Assembly (NCBI RefSeq): GCF_026222555.1
Contig: NZ_CP098511.1
Location: 101,001 to 165,000, forward strand
Direction: 5' to 3'
From: Aquimarina sp. ERC-38
Lineage (GTDB): Bacteria > Bacteroidota > Bacteroidia > Flavobacteriales > Flavobacteriaceae
DNA length: 64,000 bases
Shown here: positions 16,547-26,596 of the stretch, in pieces
Layout of the letters: every line of letters begins with the position of its first letter
How positions within the stretch are numbered: position 1 is the first letter of the stretch
The notes under the pieces: model-generated
Database searches by the model: none
Told to the model about the DNA's origin: nothing
Seen by the model: only the letters and a program-made list of their open reading frames with translations
Program-made: the position numbers and the translations under genes

Positions 16547-19500
16547 TTATTCTATTAATTTTTTACTATTTTCATAACTCAACTTTACTTTAAAGATAGT
16601 TCCCTGACCGTAAATACTTTCTACTGCGATGGAACCACCCATTGCTTCCACCTGGTTTTTAGATATAAATAATCCAATTCCCCTGGCATCTTTATTATTA
16701 TGAAAGGTTTTATACATCCCAAAAATTCTTTGATGATGCATGTCCAAATCAATTCCAATCCCATTATCTTCCACTAAAATTTCTATTTGGTCTTTGTAAC
16801 AAACCGAACTTATATTAATGTAACTATTTCTTTCAGTTGACCTATATTTGATTCCATTTGTAATTAAATTTAAAAGAATACTATCCAGGTAAGCTGGTAC
16901 CCCAAGAATTCTAATATCTGCATCAATATCATACTTTATGGTTACCTGACCCTCCTGGGCTAGTGCCACTACGCTTCGCAATACCTTTTTAATTGTGTTC
17001 TGGAGATTAATACCTTCTAAATTATCTTTGATAGAAGTATTGATAAGCACTACTTCATTAAGATGTTTAATGGTTTCCGCCAGGTTTGAAGAAGCTTTCT
17101 TTAACATCTGGATAGGTTCACTTTTCGAAATTCCCATATTCTCCTGGATAAAAATATCCAATAGCATCTCAAAGTTACCGGAATGTGATTTTAGGTTATG
17201 AGAAACAATATGGGCAAAATTGCGTAAACGTTTGTTTTGGTCACTAGTTACACACAAAAGGGATTTTAATTCGGTTTCTGTTTCTTTTAGTTGAGAAATA
17301 TTAGTAATCACCGCTAGGTATCCGCTTACAATTTCATTTCTCTTCACTGAGGTTATGGTAAGCTGTACGTTAAGGTGTGTACCATCTTTAGTCACACATA
17401 TCCATTCACGGGTATCGTGGTCCAACTCCTTAGCCAGCGTGGTAAAGACTTCAAAATCTTTAATTGGATAGCCGAAACGTTCGGAAAGCTCACAACCCCT
17501 TTTCTCAATTTCTTCTGGTTTATAAAAATCAGGTAGAGATTTTAAATGAAGTACTTCTTCCTTAGCATATCCTAAAAGATTCTCCGCACCTTTATTAAAC
17601 ATAGTCACTTTACCATCATAATTGGTTTCTATAATACCTACCCTGCTACTTGCCTGTAAAACGCTTTCTAATCGCTGAACGGTTTGTTTTAGATCTTTTC
17701 TGGCAATAATCCTCGGGGTTACATCTACCACCTGTGCAATTAGTTTCAACGGAAAATTAAATTTATCACGAATTAAAGACATGGATAAAATCACGTGAAC
17801 CACCTGTCCTTTTTTATGCATAAATCGTTTCTCCATACTAAAGTAAGAGCGACGGCCGGTTAATAGCTCCTGTAATAGTAGTTGGTCTTCTTCATGATCA
17901 TCCGGATGTGTTAGATTTTTTAAGGTTAAGGTGTTAAGCTCCTGTATGGTATATCCAATGATACTACTTAGTGCCATATTAATCTCAAGCCATTTTCCTT
18001 TAATATCCAGGATAGCCATACCGATGGCTGCATGTTCAAAATTACCTCTGAAGGATTCTTCGCTAACCCTGAGTTGTTCAATTACTTCATTTTTTTCTGT
18101 AATATCATGTAACGCTACTACGGCTCCGGTTACTTTTCCTTCGGCATCAACAAGCTGTGCACCATTGGTACTTACTAACCTTTTCTTTCCGTTATTAGGA
18201 GTAAGTATAATTTCGTAATCTTTGAATTTACCTTTATGCAAAGCTTTTAATAGAGGAATTTCTTCTTCTTGTAAGGGGGTAACACCATCTTTTTGAAACA
18301 ATCCGTAATAATTAGGCCATTCTTCAACAGGTATGGTATTATTAGGTAGTCCAAACCAATTCTGGGTTACTGCGTTGAACATAGTCAGTTCTCCATGCTC
18401 GTTACAGGAAGCTAAACCTACGTTTATGGAATTTAGGATGGTTTCCTGGAACACTTGTTTTTCATAATTCTGTAGTTCCGTAATTTTACGATAGGTGATA
18501 TCTTCTGTTTGCATAATTAAACCACCTATCTCTTTTTGATCAGTATACCAGGGCCTGAGCTCCCATGATATCCATTGGTGACTACCATCTTTCCGAATAA
18601 ATTTATCTTCATCCTTCTTAAAACATTCTCCTTGTAATGCTCTACGATGATCTTCTTTCCAGCGATCCGGAATTTCCGGAAAAATTTCGTAATGTGTTTT
18701 ACCTAAAATTTCGGGTTCTTTGATTTTATAATCGTCTATCCATTTTTTAGAAACTGCCAGGTACCGCATATTTTTATCTAACAAAGCAATGGCACTGGGA
18801 GCTTGTTCAATAAAAGCCTTATTTTCTTCAATGGTTTTTTTACTTTCGGTTATTTCAAGAATAGACCCGATCATCCATTCCGGATTACCCGCTTCGTCCC
18901 AACTTATAATTTTACCTTTTTCGGCAACCCATATCCAGTCTCCGTTTTTATGACGCATTCGGATTTCACATTCGTAATGATCCGTAAATCCCTTGATATG
19001 CTGACTTTTTAAAATTCTGGTATATTCCAGATCTTTAGGGTGTAAAGCTTTATCTCTTATATTTTTATGAAAAGGTTGCAGTTCTAATAGGGTATATCCT
19101 AAAATATCCGCCCAATTCTCATTAATTATTAATTCCTGGGTTTTACAATTGATCTCCCAAATACCTAAATTTGTACTATCAATAACATGTTTATAGCGTT
19201 CGTTTTGCTTTTTCAGACTTAACTTCACCTTTTCAAAACTTGTAATATCCGTATGTGCTCCTATCATCCTGATTGGTTTTCCTTTTGAATTACGAATAGC
19301 AAGCCCTCTGCAACGGATCCAAACTGTATGTCCTAATCTATGTGTGTACCTTACGATCTGGTCATAAGGGTAGGTTGGATCTTGACAGTGTTTTACGAAA
19401 TTTTGAATAGCATTTTTAAGATCTTCATGGTTGATGATATTTTGCCAGGAAGAAGATTTATGTGGCATTTGATCGGGATCGTATCCTAATACCGTCCAAA

Positions 19501-19690
19501 AACGGGAACTCATCCATTCGTTTTCAGGATTGTCTAGGTCCCAAAACCATAATCCATCTAAAACAGCACCTTGGATAAAATCAAATATATTAGCATCTTT
19601 TTTGATTAAATCATAAAGCTCTTCTTTTAGATAATTATGCTCTTTAGCATCATGACTTAAAATATGAGTAGTTTTTTTCCTATAGATCAT
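16547..19690 (-). CDS. Multi-PAS sensor histidine kinase
   Basis: 1047 residues without a signal peptide or membrane segment, so cytoplasmic. About six PAS/PAC units are visible. Each ends in a PAC-like block (IRMIGAHTDIT, EWMIGSILEIT, GGLIMQTEDIT, VTGAVVALHDIT, LKLIAQVVDVT, SGYLAVITNIS) between residues 40 and 800. The kinase core has phospho-acceptor His831 in HIVSHNLKSH, N-box LLNLITNGIKY near 940, G1 DNGIGID and G2 RGIGLFIS. The H-box SHNLKSH is of the HWE/HisKA_2-adjacent type common in flavobacteria. Likely pairs with the CheY-like gene downstream. Ligands unknown. Confidence 0.9.
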   Translation of the reverse strand: MIYRKKTTHILSHDAKEHNYLKEELYDLIKKDANIFDFIQGAVLDGLWFWDLDNPENEWMSSRFWTVLGYDPDQMPHKSSSWQNIINHEDLKNAIQNFVKHCQDPTYPYDQIVRYTHRLGHTVWIRCRGLAIRNSKGKPIRMIGAHTDITSFEKVKLSLKKQNERYKHVIDSTNLGIWEINCKTQELIINENWADILGYTLLELQPFHKNIRDKALHPKDLEYTRILKSQHIKGFTDHYECEIRMRHKNGDWIWVAEKGKIISWDEAGNPEWMIGSILEITESKKTIEENKAFIEQAPSAIALLDKNMRYLAVSKKWIDDYKIKEPEILGKTHYEIFPEIPDRWKEDHRRALQGECFKKDEDKFIRKDGSHQWISWELRPWYTDQKEIGGLIMQTEDITYRKITELQNYEKQVFQETILNSINVGLASCNEHGELTMFNAVTQNWFGLPNNTIPVEEWPNYYGLFQKDGVTPLQEEEIPLLKALHKGKFKDYEIILTPNNGKKRLVSTNGAQLVDAEGKVTGAVVALHDITEKNEVIEQLRVSEESFRGNFEHAAIGMAILDIKGKWLEINMALSSIIGYTIQELNTLTLKNLTHPDDHEEDQLLLQELLTGRRSYFSMEKRFMHKKGQVVHVILSMSLIRDKFNFPLKLIAQVVDVTPRIIARKDLKQTVQRLESVLQASSRVGIIETNYDGKVTMFNKGAENLLGYAKEEVLHLKSLPDFYKPEEIEKRGCELSERFGYPIKDFEVFTTLAKELDHDTREWICVTKDGTHLNVQLTITSVKRNEIVSGYLAVITNISQLKETETELKSLLCVTSDQNKRLRNFAHIVSHNLKSHSGNFEMLLDIFIQENMGISKSEPIQMLKKASSNLAETIKHLNEVVLINTSIKDNLEGINLQNTIKKVLRSVVALAQEGQVTIKYDIDADIRILGVPAYLDSILLNLITNGIKYRSTERNSYINISSVCYKDQIEILVEDNGIGIDLDMHHQRIFGMYKTFHNNKDARGIGLFISKNQVEAMGGSIAVESIYGQGTIFKVKLSYENSKKLIE

Positions 19691-19910
19691 CTTTTAGTTA
19701 CTAGGTTAGAGGCTGTCAAATTTAACTTAAAATTAAGCATTTATAACTAAAACCTAGTTTATATAAAACATGATAAAATTACGTTCTAACCGTATGTCCT
19801 AAAATAAAATAATTAAATATAATTAACTTATTATCAACGTTTTATATTAATATAAAATCTTAAAAGGAATATATTTTAATATAATATTAACTAAAATAAA
19901 TTTTAAATAA

Positions 19911-19928
19911 AATGGGAAAACTCCCATT
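19911..19928 (-). terminator. Possible terminator after the DUF2807 gene
   Basis: AATGGGA-AAAC-TCCCATT (7-bp stem) followed on the minus strand by TTTATTTAAAATTT. It is short but well placed, 20 bases after the stop. Confidence 0.5.
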
Positions 19929-19947
19929 GTTTACTTAAAAAATTTAA

Positions 19948-20694
19948 CTATCTGAAGATAAGTCGACCTTTAAATGGGGTAGAAACCTTGATTACTTCTG
20001 GTCGATTAAGTGCAATAACATCACCTGTACTTAGAATTGCTCCGGTAACTAATTTCTGGGGATTAATAAAAAGTTTATTGGAACCTCTATGAAAGATTAC
20101 AACATCCTCTGCTACAAAATCTGAGGCATCTACCCTACCCGATCCTGAAGCTATATTTATTTTAAGGGTATTCGTTGTTCCTTTTATAAAGAAGGATCCA
20201 ATATTATTACCTGTGATCGTAGTTTGATTATTTTCTATGTTTAATATAAATTGACCCGTGATGTTCCCTTCTGTATTTTCAAAGAAATCTTCTGATAATA
20301 AATCCAAGTTCGCAAAGCGCAAAACTCCCTCTGATATAATATCGAATTGGGTTGCGCTCCTGATTTCTGAAATATTCACAGCAGTAACTGTAATTTTAGT
20401 CTGATTAAAAGCTCTTACCAGGTTACAATCATTATTGTTAGTCAGTATAAGTTGATCTCCTTCTACTACCGCACTAATTTCATTCAGTAGGTTATCCCCG
20501 GTTTCAATTAGTACAGAGGGTTCAACTCCTGGTTTTATAACCACTTCAATATTAGGGTTTACTAAAATTTTTTTAAAGTCACTAACTACTAATTCTTTTG
20601 AAACTTTTGATCCGGTCCTTTGTAAACAGTCGATTGTATTTTCTGTATCACAACTAATTACCATCACAACAAATAAAACAATTAATAGTCTCAT
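19948..20694 (-). CDS. DUF2807 (head GIN domain) lipoprotein
   Basis: 248 residues. The signal MRLLIVLFVVMVISC carries a lipobox with Cys15. The mature part is a repetitive beta-rich domain (FKKILVNPNIEVVIKPG ... LNEISAVVEGDQLILTNNN ... IRSATQFDIISEG ... LKINIASGSGRVDASDF) matching the putative auto-transporter adhesin, head GIN (DUF2807) family. Likely anchored at the outer membrane or cell surface. Its ATG overlaps the stop of the PagL-like gene (ATGA at 20691-20694), so the two are co-translated. Confidence 0.85.
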   Translation of the reverse strand: MRLLIVLFVVMVISCDTENTIDCLQRTGSKVSKELVVSDFKKILVNPNIEVVIKPGVEPSVLIETGDNLLNEISAVVEGDQLILTNNNDCNLVRAFNQTKITVTAVNISEIRSATQFDIISEGVLRFANLDLLSEDFFENTEGNITGQFILNIENNQTTITGNNIGSFFIKGTTNTLKINIASGSGRVDASDFVAEDVVIFHRGSNKLFINPQKLVTGAILSTGDVIALNRPEVIKVSTPFKGRLIFR

Positions 20695-21785
20695 AACTTA
20701 TATCCTATAGTAAATTCTACGGCCTCGGCTTTTGCGGCGTGAGATCGTACGGTAACAGAAGCATACCAATTATTACTAAAGTAATATCTTGCTCCTAACC
20801 TGTTATAAAACCGACCTTCAAAGTCAAATGGATAATATGCATAAAAACCCAATTGTGAAATTAACGACACCCGGTTTACCGTAAGTTCATGTCCTAAAAA
20901 TATACCTACTCTTTTTGAATCTTCATCTCCTGTTCCACTATCTGCAAACTCTGCATTTGCCCTAAACTCAATAAATCTTTTTAGGGCCTCGGATATAAAA
21001 AGCTCTGTTCCTGCAACTAGCGTGCTTTTTTTATTTATCTTTTTATCTACAAACCCTCCTATGGTATGGAATACGTATTGTCCGGAACCTATTACATCAG
21101 TTTCATTAACCCCTCCCCTATAAAAAAAACCAAATTTTAAAGGTTTGTTACTTTTTACTTCTCCTTTCTCTTTAGCTACATAATCCGGAAAATCTTCTTG
21201 AAAGGAATAGGTAACCCCCGTCTGAAAGGTAAGTGTGTTTGTACTCTTGTTAGGAGCTTTTACATTTGCATTAGAATAATGAATAATACCCAACCCGGCT
21301 TTCACTCCAAGGTTTTTCAAAATGTTTTTCTTTTCAAAATTTAAGAAAGCGATTGTAGAACTTAATAGGTGAGATCCATAAGCTACATTTCTAAAGTTGT
21401 TATCAATATCAAAAGGATTAGTTGTATAAGCGATACCTTGTCCTATTTTTAGGGTAAGATGCCTTTTCAAAAAATAGAAATTCCAATGAGCGTACAAACT
21501 ATAATTAGTTCCTAAACTTTGGTTCTTTAAATCCTGGTAGATCAAAGTAAAACCATAATCCGGGTAATTGTACAAACGTTGCCACTCTTTATTACCGAAA
21601 GTCCTTTGCTGTAAGGACAACATCATTCCTTCGGGATGATTTGTAATTAGATGAGATATATCCGGGTTATGTTTTAATATAGTCCCTTGAAAATAAGTGA
21701 TATCTGCATCAAAGTATTTTTTTTCATTTTGCGCGTGTAAACAAAATGAAAAACCTATCCATACAATAACTACCCACTTTTTCAT
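20691..21785 (-). CDS. Acyloxyacyl hydrolase / PagL-like lipid A deacylase
   Basis: I take the start at the ATG at 21785 (MKKWVVIVWIGFSFCLHAQ, a clear signal peptide) instead of the upstream in-frame ATG at 21827, giving 364 residues. The segment GIIHYSNANVKAPNKSTN (His169, Ser171 in the short form) matches the HxSNA...PN catalytic region of PagL outer-membrane lipid A 3-O-deacylases. The aromatic, alternating sequence ending YKL fits an outer-membrane beta-barrel. Longer than PagL itself, as usual for Bacteroidota acyloxyacyl hydrolases. Coupled to the DUF2807 lipoprotein gene. Confidence 0.82.
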   Translation of the reverse strand: MKKWVVIVWIGFSFCLHAQNEKKYFDADITYFQGTILKHNPDISHLITNHPEGMMLSLQQRTFGNKEWQRLYNYPDYGFTLIYQDLKNQSLGTNYSLYAHWNFYFLKRHLTLKIGQGIAYTTNPFDIDNNFRNVAYGSHLLSSTIAFLNFEKKNILKNLGVKAGLGIIHYSNANVKAPNKSTNTLTFQTGVTYSFQEDFPDYVAKEKGEVKSNKPLKFGFFYRGGVNETDVIGSGQYVFHTIGGFVDKKINKKSTLVAGTELFISEALKRFIEFRANAEFADSGTGDEDSKRVGIFLGHELTVNRVSLISQLGFYAYYPFDFEGRFYNRLGARYYFSNNWYASVTVRSHAAKAEAVEFTIGYKL

Positions 21786-21845
21786 TCCGGCAAATGTAGC
21801 ATAGTCCTTTGGGCTATCCAAGGGCAAAACGGCAAATTGCCAAAG

Positions 21846-22799
21846 CTAAAAAACTGCTTCTGCTATTTTTCTAATATTATCTGATTTACCCATGGAATAA
21901 TAGTGTAGAACCGGAACCCCGTATTCCATCAACTCTTTGGATTGTTGAATAGCAAATTCGATACCTACTTCACGCACTGCTGCATTATTATCACATTTTT
22001 CTACAGCATTAACCAATTCGTCCGGAATATCCAGGCGAAATACCTGAGGTAACAACTGAAGATGCTTTTTAACCGCAACGGGTTTGATTCCGGGTATAAT
22101 CGGAACGGTAATCCCTGCTTTTTTTGCAGCTTCTACAAAGGCAATATACTTTTGATTATCAAAAAACATTTGCGTAACTACATAGTCTGCACCCGCCTCT
22201 ACTTTATCTTTTAATTTCCTGATATCTGCATCCATTGATGGTGCTTCGAGGTGTTTTTCAGGATATCCGGCTACACCAATACAAAAATTTGATTTGTTGT
22301 CCGTTTCAATTACTTCATGCAGGTATTGTCCTTTATTCATATTTGCAATCTGTGCTACTAATTCATTTGCATAACAATGTCCCCCTTTAGTAGGTTTAAA
22401 GTATTTTTCTTCTTTCATAGCATCTCCTCGCAATGCCATTACGTTATCGATTCCCAGGTAATGGCAATCTACTAATAGATATTCAGTTTCTTCTTTAGTG
22501 AAACCACCACAAAGCACGTGAGGTATGGTATCTACGTCATATTTATGTTTGATAGAAGCGCAAATCCCAACCGTTCCCGGACGCATTCGGGTTAATTTTT
22601 TATCAAGTAACCCATCTTTATCTATATATATAAATTCTTCTCTTGACGTGGTCACATCAATAAAAGGAGGATTGAACTCCATTAACGGATCAATGTTGTT
22701 GTACAACTCTTGTATGCTTTTCCCTTTTTGAGGTGGAATTAATTCAAAAGAAAATAAAGTTTTTCCTTTTGCCTGTTCTATATGTTCTGTTACTTTCAT
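21846..22799 (-). CDS. metF: 5,10-methylenetetrahydrofolate reductase
   Basis: 317 residues, flavin-dependent TIM barrel. Key blocks: TLFSFELIPPQKG near 14-26 with the catalytic Glu, DVTTSREE, ALRGDAMKEE and GADYVVTQMFFDNQ. It reduces methylene-THF to methyl-THF, the methyl donor for MetH. It follows the metH genes on the same strand, separated by a DinB-like gene, and probably belongs to the SAM-riboswitch-led unit. Confidence 0.95.
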   Translation of the reverse strand: MKVTEHIEQAKGKTLFSFELIPPQKGKSIQELYNNIDPLMEFNPPFIDVTTSREEFIYIDKDGLLDKKLTRMRPGTVGICASIKHKYDVDTIPHVLCGGFTKEETEYLLVDCHYLGIDNVMALRGDAMKEEKYFKPTKGGHCYANELVAQIANMNKGQYLHEVIETDNKSNFCIGVAGYPEKHLEAPSMDADIRKLKDKVEAGADYVVTQMFFDNQKYIAFVEAAKKAGITVPIIPGIKPVAVKKHLQLLPQVFRLDIPDELVNAVEKCDNNAAVREVGIEFAIQQSKELMEYGVPVLHYYSMGKSDNIRKIAEAVF

Positions 22800-22840
22800 A
22801 AACTCCTTAAATACAGTACTTTTTAATTATTTGATTTGAG

Positions 22841-23320
22841 CTATAACGAAACTTTCGCTTGTTTATATATTAAGTTAATTTGTCCTAAATGATAAATATC
22901 ATGAGGAACAATACCTTGAATCATATATTCATTAGAATAGTTCTCCCCACTAGCTTCTTCTGAAAGCCATAAATATGTTTTATCTTGTAATAACTCACAA
23001 AGCTGTTTTTGAGATTCCATAAGTTCACTCATAACCAATTGCTTGTCATCATCTGTATTGACAACTACCCCTTTAAGCCAATCCTGCTCCGAATTCATTT
23101 CAATACTGAATGCCTCGTTGCCTTGTAATTTTTCGATAACAAAACCCCGCCAATCTATCATATGTAGGACCAGTTCTAAAATGGAATGAGAAATATTGTT
23201 CAATTTAACATTCCAAAAACTATATGGAATATTTTCTAATGAACTCCATACGGAGGTTCCAAACCAGGGTTTTCCGTTAAAATGTTCTTCTAATTGTTTG
23301 ATATAACTTTCTATATTCAT
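22841..23320 (-). CDS. DinB superfamily protein
   Basis: 159 residues forming a DinB-like four-helix bundle. His in LELVLHMIDWRGFV, and the C-terminal MIQGIVPHDIYHLGQINLIYKQ with a HDxxHxxQ metal motif. Members act as metal-dependent thiol transferases or hydrolases, but many have no known role. It lies between metH and metF on the same strand. A small GGACTT-A-AAGTCC palindrome (23332-23344) sits 12 bases before its start. Confidence 0.85.
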   Translation of the reverse strand: MNIESYIKQLEEHFNGKPWFGTSVWSSLENIPYSFWNVKLNNISHSILELVLHMIDWRGFVIEKLQGNEAFSIEMNSEQDWLKGVVVNTDDDKQLVMSELMESQKQLCELLQDKTYLWLSEEASGENYSNEYMIQGIVPHDIYHLGQINLIYKQAKVSL

Positions 23321-23448
23321 TTTTCTATCCCGGACTTAAAGTCCCAGTTTTTAGTCCATTTATGATATCCTTTCTAGAGATCTTTTTCTTTAACACTAAC
23401 CTTATTAAATCTTAAAAGCTGTATTTAACTATTTAAACTTTATAAAGT

Positions 23449-26229
23449 TTAATCCAAAATATTAGGGTTTAACCATTTCCGAGCGTATTCAAATTCGATT
23501 TCTTTCCGTTTTGCAAAATCAGCTACCTGGTCTTCTTTAATTTTACCCAGTCCAAAATACCTTGCTTCCGGATTGGCAAAATAATACCCAGAAACAGATG
23601 CAGCCGGCCACATAGCCAGGCTTTCTGTTAATTCTACCCCGATATTTTCTTTCACCTTTAGTAATTCCCAAATAGTTAATTTCTCTAAATGATCAGGACA
23701 AGCAGGATATCCAGGGGCAGGTCGAATTCCTTTATAAGATTCTTTAATTAAATCATCGTTACTCAAATCTTCATTATTGGCATAACCCCAATCTTCTTTT
23801 CGAACCCTTTTATGTAAATATTCAGCAAAAGCTTCGGCTAAACGGTCTGCTAATGCTTTTATCATAATGGAGTTATAGTCATCCAGGTCTTTTTCAAACT
23901 GCTCTGCAAGTTCTTTAGTACCAAAACCTGTAGTTACACAAAAACAGCCTATGTAATCTTGAATTCCACTTTCTTTAGGAGCGACAAAATCGGCTAATGC
24001 GAAATTGGGTTTACCTGCATGCTTTTTTAATTGTTGCCGAAGCGTTCTGAAAATAAAAGTATCATTTTGTGCTTCGTCTTTACTTTGTTGTTTTGTATCC
24101 GAAGTACCACTTGAATGTATTACTTCAATATCGTCATCATCAATAGTATTGGCTTCAAATAATCCAAAAATAGCTTTGGCTCCCAATAGTTGTTCATCCA
24201 GTACTTTCTTTAATAATTCTTGTGCATCCTTAAATAACGAAGTTGCTTGTTCCCCAACTACTTCATCCGTTAAAATGGCAGGATACTTTCCATGTAAATC
24301 CCAGGATCGGAAAAAAGGTGTCCAGTCGATAAATGGAGCTAACTTTTTTAAATCAAAATCTTCTAGTATTTGAATACCCAAAGTATTTGGTTTTGAAATT
24401 TCTGAAGATTGCCAATCAATCTGGTATTTATTAGTACGAGCGGCCGCTATACTCAGATATTCTTTCTTTTTAGTTCGCTTTAAGAAACCTTCTCTAAAAA
24501 CGGAATAATCTGCTTTAAGATCCCCAACGTATTTTTCATTTATCTTTTTATTTAGCAGGTCTCCAACTACGGTCACAGCCCTTGAAGCATCGTTTACATG
24601 AACCACTGCATTTTTATATTGCGGGTCGATTTTAACTGCGGTATGTGCTTTGGATGTAGTGGCCCCTCCGATTAGCAACGGAACTTTAAAGTTTTTACGT
24701 TCCATTTCTTTAGCTAAATACACCATTTCATCTAAAGATGGAGTAATTAAACCACTTAATCCGATAATATCAACCTGTTCGTCAATAGCGGTTTGGATAA
24801 TTTTTTCGGGAGGTACCATGACCCCTAAGTCCACAATTTCATAATTATTACATCCCAACACAACGGAAACGATATTTTTCCCAATATCATGCACGTCTCC
24901 TTTTACCGTTGCCATAAGAACTTTTCCAGCCCCCTTTCCTTCTTCTTCACCAATCGGAAGGGGATTTTTCAATTTCTCTTCTTCTATATAAGGTAATAAG
25001 TATGCCACGGCTTTTTTCATTACCCTCGCTGACTTTACTACTTGGGGCAAGAACATTTTACCGGATCCAAACAAATCTCCGACTACATTCATTCCCGTCA
25101 TTAAGTTCCCTTCGATCACCTCAATAGGTTTATCCGCTTTTTGTCGAGCTTCTTCAACATCTTCAGTGATATACTGATCAATCCCTTTTACCAGGGCACG
25201 GGTAATTCTGTCTTGTAAAGGTTCTTCCCTCCAGGAAAGATCTACTACCCTTTCTTTTGCAGTTCCTTTAACCGATTCGGCAAGATCCAACAAACGCTCA
25301 GTGGCATCTTCTCTTCGGTTTAGAATAACATCTTCAACGTGTTCCAGTAAATCTTTGGGTATATCATCATAAACCTCAAGCATGGCAGGGTTTACAATCC
25401 CCATATTCATTCCTGCTTTAATAGCGTGAAATAAAAAGACGGAATGCATAGCCTCACGCACTACATTATTCCCCCTAAAAGAAAAGGAAACATTACTCAC
25501 TCCACCACTGACACTACAATGTGGCAGGTTTTGACGAACCCATCGAGTGGCTTCGATAAAATCAATCGCATTTAGCTTATGTTCTTCCATTCCGGTAGCC
25601 ACCGGAAAAATATTAAGGTCAAAAATGATATCCTCCGGTGGAAAGTTTAACTGATTTACCAGAATATCATAAGACCTTTTTGAAATTTCGAGACGTCGTT
25701 CGTAGTTATCAGCTTGCCCTACTTCGTCAAATGCCATAACGATAACCGCTGCTCCGTATCGTTTGATAGCTTTAGCATGTTTGATAAATTCTTCTTCGCC
25801 TTCTTTTAGACTAATAGAATTTACCACGCATTTTCCCTGTACTACCTGAAGGCCAGCCTCAATAATTTCCCATTTTGAACTATCAATCATGATAGGTACA
25901 CGGGCAATATCCGGTTCAGCCATGATAAGGTTTAAAAAACGAACCATCGCTTCTTTACCATCAATCAGGCCATCGTCCATATTGATATCAATGACCTGTG
26001 CTCCTCCTTCTACCTGATGACGGGCAATATCTAGAGCTTCATCAAACTGTTCTTCTTTTACTAAACGTAAAAATTTACGTGATCCGGCTACATTTGTACG
26101 TTCTCCAACATTGATGAAATTTGTCTCAGGCGTCACGATCATTGGCTCCAAGCCAGAGAGCTTAAGGTATCTTTTAGTTGATGGGTTCTGGTTGTCCGTT
26201 GATAGTAATGTCGATTTACCTGCCATCAT
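23449..26229 (-). CDS. metH: Methionine synthase, folate/cobalamin/activation part
   Basis: 926 residues, equal to the C-terminal three-quarters of E. coli MetH. Order: pterin-binding barrel ([16 protein letters not shown] to about 290), cap helices, B12 domain with [15 protein letters not shown] (lower-ligand His) and the SGLITPS loop, and the AdoMet activation domain ([22 protein letters not shown], then [11 protein letters not shown]). It lacks the homocysteine/zinc barrel, which is encoded separately at 26597-27601. Start overlaps the four-helix gene by ATGA. A natural two-subunit arrangement is likely, not a frameshift, because each part has its own start. Confidence 0.95.
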   Translation of the reverse strand: MMAGKSTLLSTDNQNPSTKRYLKLSGLEPMIVTPETNFINVGERTNVAGSRKFLRLVKEEQFDEALDIARHQVEGGAQVIDINMDDGLIDGKEAMVRFLNLIMAEPDIARVPIMIDSSKWEIIEAGLQVVQGKCVVNSISLKEGEEEFIKHAKAIKRYGAAVIVMAFDEVGQADNYERRLEISKRSYDILVNQLNFPPEDIIFDLNIFPVATGMEEHKLNAIDFIEATRWVRQNLPHCSVSGGVSNVSFSFRGNNVVREAMHSVFLFHAIKAGMNMGIVNPAMLEVYDDIPKDLLEHVEDVILNRREDATERLLDLAESVKGTAKERVVDLSWREEPLQDRITRALVKGIDQYITEDVEEARQKADKPIEVIEGNLMTGMNVVGDLFGSGKMFLPQVVKSARVMKKAVAYLLPYIEEEKLKNPLPIGEEEGKGAGKVLMATVKGDVHDIGKNIVSVVLGCNNYEIVDLGVMVPPEKIIQTAIDEQVDIIGLSGLITPSLDEMVYLAKEMERKNFKVPLLIGGATTSKAHTAVKIDPQYKNAVVHVNDASRAVTVVGDLLNKKINEKYVGDLKADYSVFREGFLKRTKKKEYLSIAAARTNKYQIDWQSSEISKPNTLGIQILEDFDLKKLAPFIDWTPFFRSWDLHGKYPAILTDEVVGEQATSLFKDAQELLKKVLDEQLLGAKAIFGLFEANTIDDDDIEVIHSSGTSDTKQQSKDEAQNDTFIFRTLRQQLKKHAGKPNFALADFVAPKESGIQDYIGCFCVTTGFGTKELAEQFEKDLDDYNSIMIKALADRLAEAFAEYLHKRVRKEDWGYANNEDLSNDDLIKESYKGIRPAPGYPACPDHLEKLTIWELLKVKENIGVELTESLAMWPAASVSGYYFANPEARYFGLGKIKEDQVADFAKRKEIEFEYARKWLNPNILD

Positions 26230-26585
26230 AATTTTTGCTTTTTATAATAGTTCATAAATCCATTTAGCAGTTTTTTACAAATTGTGATCTGTTCATCTGT
26301 AATTTTATGTTCTTTATAATCTATATAATTCAGATCTAAAGTCAGGTATAATTGGGTTTCTAATTCATACAGAGAACCTCTTGCAATATGTAAAAATTGA
26401 AGAGTATCTTTTGAGGTTCTTCTTACACAACCTTCAGCTATATTAGAAGGTATAGAGATAGCACTTCTCCTCATCTGGCTGGTTAAACCAAACTGTTCTT
26501 CTTTAGGAAATTTTCCTGTGAGTTCGTAGATAGTAGTCACTATTCTTCGCGATTGTTTCCATACATCCAAATCTATATATTCCAT
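26226..26585 (-). CDS. Four helix bundle protein (23S rRNA-intervening-sequence family)
   Basis: 119 residues. The conserved stretches [27 protein letters not shown] and [18 protein letters not shown] are diagnostic of the S23/IVP-type four-helix-bundle family. It sits between the two metH genes, 11 bases after the homocysteine-methyltransferase gene and overlapping the next by 4 bases, so it is co-translated with metH. The family is found inside 23S rRNA intervening sequences and scattered in Bacteroidota genomes; its function is unknown. A related bundle (Avd) serves diversity-generating retroelements, but no reverse transcriptase is present. Confidence 0.93.
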   Translation of the reverse strand: MEYIDLDVWKQSRRIVTTIYELTGKFPKEEQFGLTSQMRRSAISIPSNIAEGCVRRTSKDTLQFLHIARGSLYELETQLYLTLDLNYIDYKEHKITDEQITICKKLLNGFMNYYKKQKL

Positions 26586-26596
26586 AAGTCCAAAAA

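Noticed and set aside
20691..21827. Longer start for the PagL-like protein
   Set aside because: The upstream 14 codons would bury the signal peptide; the ATG at 21785 gives a normal secreted N-terminus.
26226..26585. Four-helix-bundle gene as the Avd protein of a diversity-generating retroelement
   Set aside because: No reverse transcriptase, template repeat or variable repeat is nearby, and the sequence follows the S23/IVP subgroup.
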